Source of the DNA: CAYNFH01 sp964396385
Lineage (GTDB): Bacteria > Armatimonadota > Chthonomonadetes > Chthonomonadales > CAJBBX01
Assembly (NCBI GenBank): GCA_964396385.1
Contig: CAYNFH010000273.1
Coordinates: forward strand, 1 to 7,833
Direction: 5' to 3'
Length of the DNA: 7,833 nt
Part shown: piece by piece, positions 5,705-7,833 of the stretch
How the letters are laid out: each line of letters begins with the position of its first letter
How positions within the stretch are numbered: the first letter of the stretch is position 1
The notes under the pieces: model-generated
What the model was told of the DNA's origin: nothing
Databases searched by the model: none
The model's input: the letters and a program-made list of their open reading frames with translations, nothing else
Position numbers and translations under genes: made by a program

Positions 5705-6451
5705 ATGAAGCTGACATCCACTATATTCCTGGGTGCGCTGATCGCGTCCGCGCCGGCCGCCTTCGCGCAGGGCGCCAAGGACAATCCGCCCGCCGGCGGA
5801 GCGCCGGCCCAGGCCGCGCCGGCCGCCCCCACTACGATCCCGGAGAAGGATCGACCCAGCTACGCCATCGGCGTGGTGATGGCCAGGAACCTAAAGCAGC
5901 AGGGCATCCAGGTCAATTCCGACATCTTCCTGCAGGGAATCAAGGACGCTCTCTCGGGCGGGAAGCTCCAGATGAGTGACCAGGAGCTCCAGGCCACGCT
6001 TGTCGCATTTACCACCCAACTGAGGCAGAAACAGATGGAAGCTCGAAACGCCGCCGCCGCCCAGAACCAGAAGGATGGACAGGCATTCCTGGCGGAGAAT
6101 AAGTCCAAGCCCGGAGTGGTCGCTCTGCCCAGCGGCCTGCAGTACAAGATCGAGAAGGCGGGGACCGGCAAGAAGCCCACTGCGAACGACACCGTGGTAT
6201 GTAACTACCGCGGCACCCTCATCAACGGGACGGAGTTCGACAGCTCCTACAAGCGCGGCGAGCCCGCCACCTTCAAGGTCGGCGGCGTCATCCCCGGCTG
6301 GCAGGAGGCGCTCAAGCTCATGCCCGTCGGCTCCAAGTGGCAGCTCTACGTGCCAGCCCAGCTTGCGTACGGCCCGGGCGGCACCCCGGACGGCGCCATC
6401 CCGCCGAATTCCACGCTGATTTTCGACGTAGAGCTTCTCAGCATAAAGTAG
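5705..6451 (+). CDS. Exported FKBP-type peptidyl-prolyl cis-trans isomerase (FkpA/Mip type)
   Basis: This 248-residue protein catalyses cis-trans isomerisation of prolyl bonds during folding outside the cytoplasm. Residues 1-21 form a signal peptide (MKLTSTIFLG start, AFA|Q cleavage). There is no lipobox cysteine, so it should be soluble in the periplasm rather than a lipoprotein. A Pro/Ala-rich linker (about 23-50) is followed by an FKBP N-terminal dimerisation domain (52-135: SYAIGVVMARNLKQQG, then a long Gln/Ala-rich helix). The FKBP domain (about 140-248) keeps Tyr168, Phe178, Asp179, Val195-Ile196, Trp199 and Tyr222 in AYGPGG, all active-site residues. ATG 5705 is preferred: GAAAGG (5692-5697) lies 7 nt upstream, whereas ATG 5699 is too close to it. 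The gene appears to have its own promoter and a terminator-like hairpin behind it, so it is probably transcribed alone. Confidence 0.94.
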   Translation: MKLTSTIFLGALIASAPAAFAQGAKDNPPAGGAPAQAAPAAPTTIPEKDRPSYAIGVVMARNLKQQGIQVNSDIFLQGIKDALSGGKLQMSDQELQATLVAFTTQLRQKQMEARNAAAAQNQKDGQAFLAENKSKPGVVALPSGLQYKIEKAGTGKKPTANDTVVCNYRGTLINGTEFDSSYKRGEPATFKVGGVIPGWQEALKLMPVGSKWQLYVPAQLAYGPGGTPDGAIPPNSTLIFDVELLSIK

Positions 6452-6477
6452 CGTCCGGCCCGATCACAAACCAACGC

Positions 6478-6505
6478 GGCCCTCCGGTCTTTCGACTGGA
6501 GGGCC
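6478..6505 (+). terminator. Terminator-like hairpin after the FKBP gene
   Basis: GGCCCTCCGGTC (6478-6489) and GACTGGAGGGCC (6494-6505) form a 12-bp stem with one G-U pair and a TTTC loop. It starts 26 nt after the FKBP stop. The following GATTGCTTTGCT is only moderately T-rich, so termination may be imperfect. Position and stability make it the best terminator in the window. Confidence 0.75.
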
Positions 6506-6602
6506 GATTGCTTTGCTCCGGAGGACTGAAACGCCACTTTAGGGACTCGTGACAGGCGGGCAGAAGGAGATTGCGCCGAGCCCTGGAAGCTGGATGTATC
6601 TA

Positions 6603-6621
6603 TTGCAATCCGGATTTGCAA
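6603..6621. promoter_or_regulatory. 19-nt near-palindrome just before the GYD gene, possible operator
   Basis: TTGCAATCCGGATTTGCAA is a near-perfect palindrome with one extra T in the right half. Its centre, TCCGGA, and both ends, TTGCAA, are themselves palindromic. There is no loop, which suits a DNA-binding site for a dimeric regulator better than an RNA hairpin. Its right end touches the ribosome-binding site AAAGGAG (6620-6626). Confidence 0.45.
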
Positions 6622-6633
6622 AGGAGCAAAACG

Positions 6634-6924
6634 ATGCCGACTTATGTGGTGCTCTACAAGTTCACGGACCAGGGGGTCAAGGACATCAAGGGCTCGGTCG
6701 AACGGGCACAGCAGGCGAAAGAGGAGAGCGAGCGACGCGGCTTCAGAGTGCATGGCGTCTACTGGACCCAGGGCCAGTACGATCTGGTGACAATCCTCGA
6801 GGCGCCGACCGAAGAAGCTATGCTGGCCGGCCTGTTCAACATTGCGGCTGCCGGCAACGCCCGCAGTGAGACGCTGCGCGCCTTCACCTCTCTGGAGATT
6901 CAGGCCGCGCTTCGCACCACGTGA
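6634..6924 (+). CDS. GYD-domain protein
   Basis: This 96-residue single-domain protein matches the GYD family, small dimeric alpha/beta-barrel-like proteins of unknown function. The defining motif is seen as GQYD (47-50), flanked by VYWTQ before and LVTILEAPTEEAM after, in the order strand, helix, strand, GYD strand, helix. The start MPTYVVLYKFTDQG is typical of the family, and the length is normal. ATG 6634 is chosen because a strong AAAGGAG (6620-6626) lies 7 nt upstream. An in-frame TTG at 6571 would add 21 residues that do not look like the family. The gene is preceded by a near-palindrome and its stop TGA overlaps the GTG start of the YdcF homologue, so the two are translationally coupled. 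No specific biochemical role can be assigned. Confidence 0.9.
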   Translation: MPTYVVLYKFTDQGVKDIKGSVERAQQAKEESERRGFRVHGVYWTQGQYDLVTILEAPTEEAMLAGLFNIAAAGNARSETLRAFTSLEIQAALRTT

Positions 6925-7742
6925 CATCGGACCTGGCGGGCGATGCCCGCGACCTGAATACGCTGAGCCGGTTCCTGGCGCGGATGGACCTGCCGGAGCT
7001 AACACCTGTCGCACTGGAGCAACACTGGGGCCGCCGTCGCGCCGATCTGCTGATCCTGCTCGGGAATAGCGTGTTGGCGACCGCGGAGAGGGCGGCAGAG
7101 GGAGTCCGCGCCGGTGTCGCGGAGCGCATGCTCATTTCCGGCGGCATCGGCCACTCGACCGAATACCTGCGGGATAGCGTGCGGCGCGACCCGCGCTTCG
7201 CCGGAATAGGCGTCGACGAGAGGGCGGAGGGCGAGATCCTGCGGGACGTGCTGGTGGACGGGTTCTCGGTGGACCCCGACCGGATCCTCGTCGAGACCCG
7301 CTCCACCAACTGCGGCGGAAACGCGGTGGAATCGCGCAGGCTGCTGGACTCTCTCGACTTGAGTCCGCGGACCGTCATCCTGGTTCAGGACCCGACGATG
7401 CAGCTCCGCTCGTGGGCGTCGTTCCGGCACGTTTGGGCGGACCGCCCCGACGTGGGTTTCCTCAACTATCCGGCCTTCGTGCCGCTGGTCCACGATGTTG
7501 CCGGTGCGCTTGGGTTCCAGAATCCGGATGTCCCGGGCCTGTGGCCCGTGGACCGGTACCTGTCGCTCCTGATGGGCGAGATTCCCCGTCTGCGCGACGA
7601 CGAGCATGGCTACGGCCCGCGCGGCAGGGGCTTCATCGCACACGTGGACGTTCCGCCGGAGGTGGAGGAGGCATACGCGCGGCTTCTCCCGCGCTACGGT
7701 CGCTTTGTCCGCTCGGCGCCGGCAAGGTCGGACTCCAGGTGA
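6921..7742 (+). CDS. ydcF: YdcF homologue (DUF218 / ElyC-SanA-YdcF family)
   Basis: This 273-residue protein resembles E. coli YdcF over its length; E. coli YdcF has been reported to bind S-adenosylmethionine, and its cellular role is unclear. Recognisable blocks are LLGNSV (46-51), SGGIGHST (73-80), RAEGEIL (101-107), STNCGGNA (128-135), VQDPTMQLRS (155-164), GLWPVDRYLSLL (206-217), PRLRDD (222-227) and YGPRGRGFIAHVD (231-243). Unlike SanA or ElyC it has no N-terminal membrane segment, which agrees with YdcF being soluble. The start is GTG at 6921, in a GTGA overlap with the stop of the GYD gene. It gives an N-terminus matching that of YdcF, so coupling probably replaces a separate ribosome-binding site. 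Its last 49 bases overlap, tail to tail, the end of a minus-strand SEC-C gene, and the YdcF tail after about residue 260 is not conserved. Confidence 0.9.
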   Translation: MTSDLAGDARDLNTLSRFLARMDLPELTPVALEQHWGRRRADLLILLGNSVLATAERAAEGVRAGVAERMLISGGIGHSTEYLRDSVRRDPRFAGIGVDERAEGEILRDVLVDGFSVDPDRILVETRSTNCGGNAVESRRLLDSLDLSPRTVILVQDPTMQLRSWASFRHVWADRPDVGFLNYPAFVPLVHDVAGALGFQNPDVPGLWPVDRYLSLLMGEIPRLRDDEHGYGPRGRGFIAHVDVPPEVEEAYARLLPRYGRFVRSAPARSDSR

Positions 7743-7833
7743 CACCTCGTGTACTTCTTGCCGCTGCCGCACCAGCACGGCTCGTTACGGCCGCGCTTGG
7801 GCCGGACCGGCGCATCGGCGACCATCTTGAACT
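7694..7833 (-). CDS. Partial CDS, C-terminal end of a SEC-C motif protein
   Basis: On the minus strand the frame is open from the window edge to a TAG at 7696-7694 and gives 45 residues. Its core GRNEPCWCGSGKKYTRCH is a complete SEC-C zinc-binding motif (CxCx8CH), here with Trp between the first two cysteines. A tail of 14 residues follows (LESDLAGAERTKRP). SEC-C motifs end SecA and many otherwise unrelated proteins, and also occur at the start of some methionine aminopeptidases. The C-terminal position argues against the latter. SecA is possible, but the body of the protein is outside the window, so the parent protein is not assigned. An internal ATG (7825-7823) could also start a 43-residue mini-protein. 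The 3' end overlaps ydcF by 49 bp in the convergent arrangement. Confidence 0.8.
   Translation of the reverse strand, partial: FKMVADAPVRPKRGRNEPCWCGSGKKYTRCHLESDLAGAERTKRP

Noticed and set aside
5685..5705. Six-codon leader peptide frame before the FKBP gene
   Set aside because: No ribosome-binding site precedes it and such short frames are common by chance. It is mentioned only as part of the leader finding, not as a gene.
6571..6633. TTG start giving a GYD protein 21 residues longer
   Set aside because: AAGGAG lies only one base before that TTG, the added residues do not fit the family, and the ATG at 6634 has a well-spaced AAAGGAG.

Overview
This GC-rich bacterial window holds seven complete genes and two that run off its edges. 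There are no rRNA, tRNA, CRISPR or recognisable transposase genes. The organism cannot be fixed from the sequence. A high-GC environmental bacterium with short heptamer arrays and a 'CHPEPREES'-type dispersed repeat between genes would fit Armatimonadota or a similar phylum, but this is a weak guess. An exported FKBP with a Gram-negative-style signal peptide suggests a diderm.

Layout. (1) Positions 1-1036, minus strand: a TIGR01777-family NAD(P)-dependent epimerase-like gene, followed 16 nt later by the start of what looks like a DUF4166 gene that leaves the window. (2) Positions 1037-1155: a divergent intergenic region with an 8-bp perfect hairpin and a small inverted repeat. (3) Positions 1156-5616, plus strand: an acetyl-xylan-esterase/cephalosporin-C-deacetylase-type hydrolase, a two-part ferritin-like protein, a Gfo/Idh/MocA oxidoreductase and an aldo/keto reductase. 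The last two are separated by 7 nt and are probably co-translated. The ferritin-like gene is bracketed by two AT-richer arrays of 7-nt repeats, one overlapping its own start codon and one occupying the ribosome-binding region of the oxidoreductase gene. (4) Positions 5617-6505: an extended -10 promoter candidate, a strong leader hairpin, a secreted FKBP-type peptidyl-prolyl isomerase and a terminator-like hairpin. (5) Positions 6603-7742: a 19-nt near-palindrome, a GYD-domain protein and a YdcF (DUF218) homologue that overlap by four bases. (6) Positions 7694-7833, minus strand: the C-terminal end of a SEC-C zinc-motif protein, overlapping the 3' end of ydcF tail to tail.

How the genes may work together. 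The esterase, Gfo/Idh/MocA dehydrogenase and aldo/keto reductase resemble a small carbohydrate module: deacetylation of a sugar or oligosaccharide, then NAD(P)-linked redox steps. None of the three has an evident signal peptide, so the work would be cytoplasmic. The ferritin-like protein has a complete E / ExxH / E / ExxH di-iron ligand pattern in its second half and a degenerate copy in its first half. Its function is unknown, and it is the most interesting protein here. The GYD and YdcF pair is translationally coupled without an obvious joint function.
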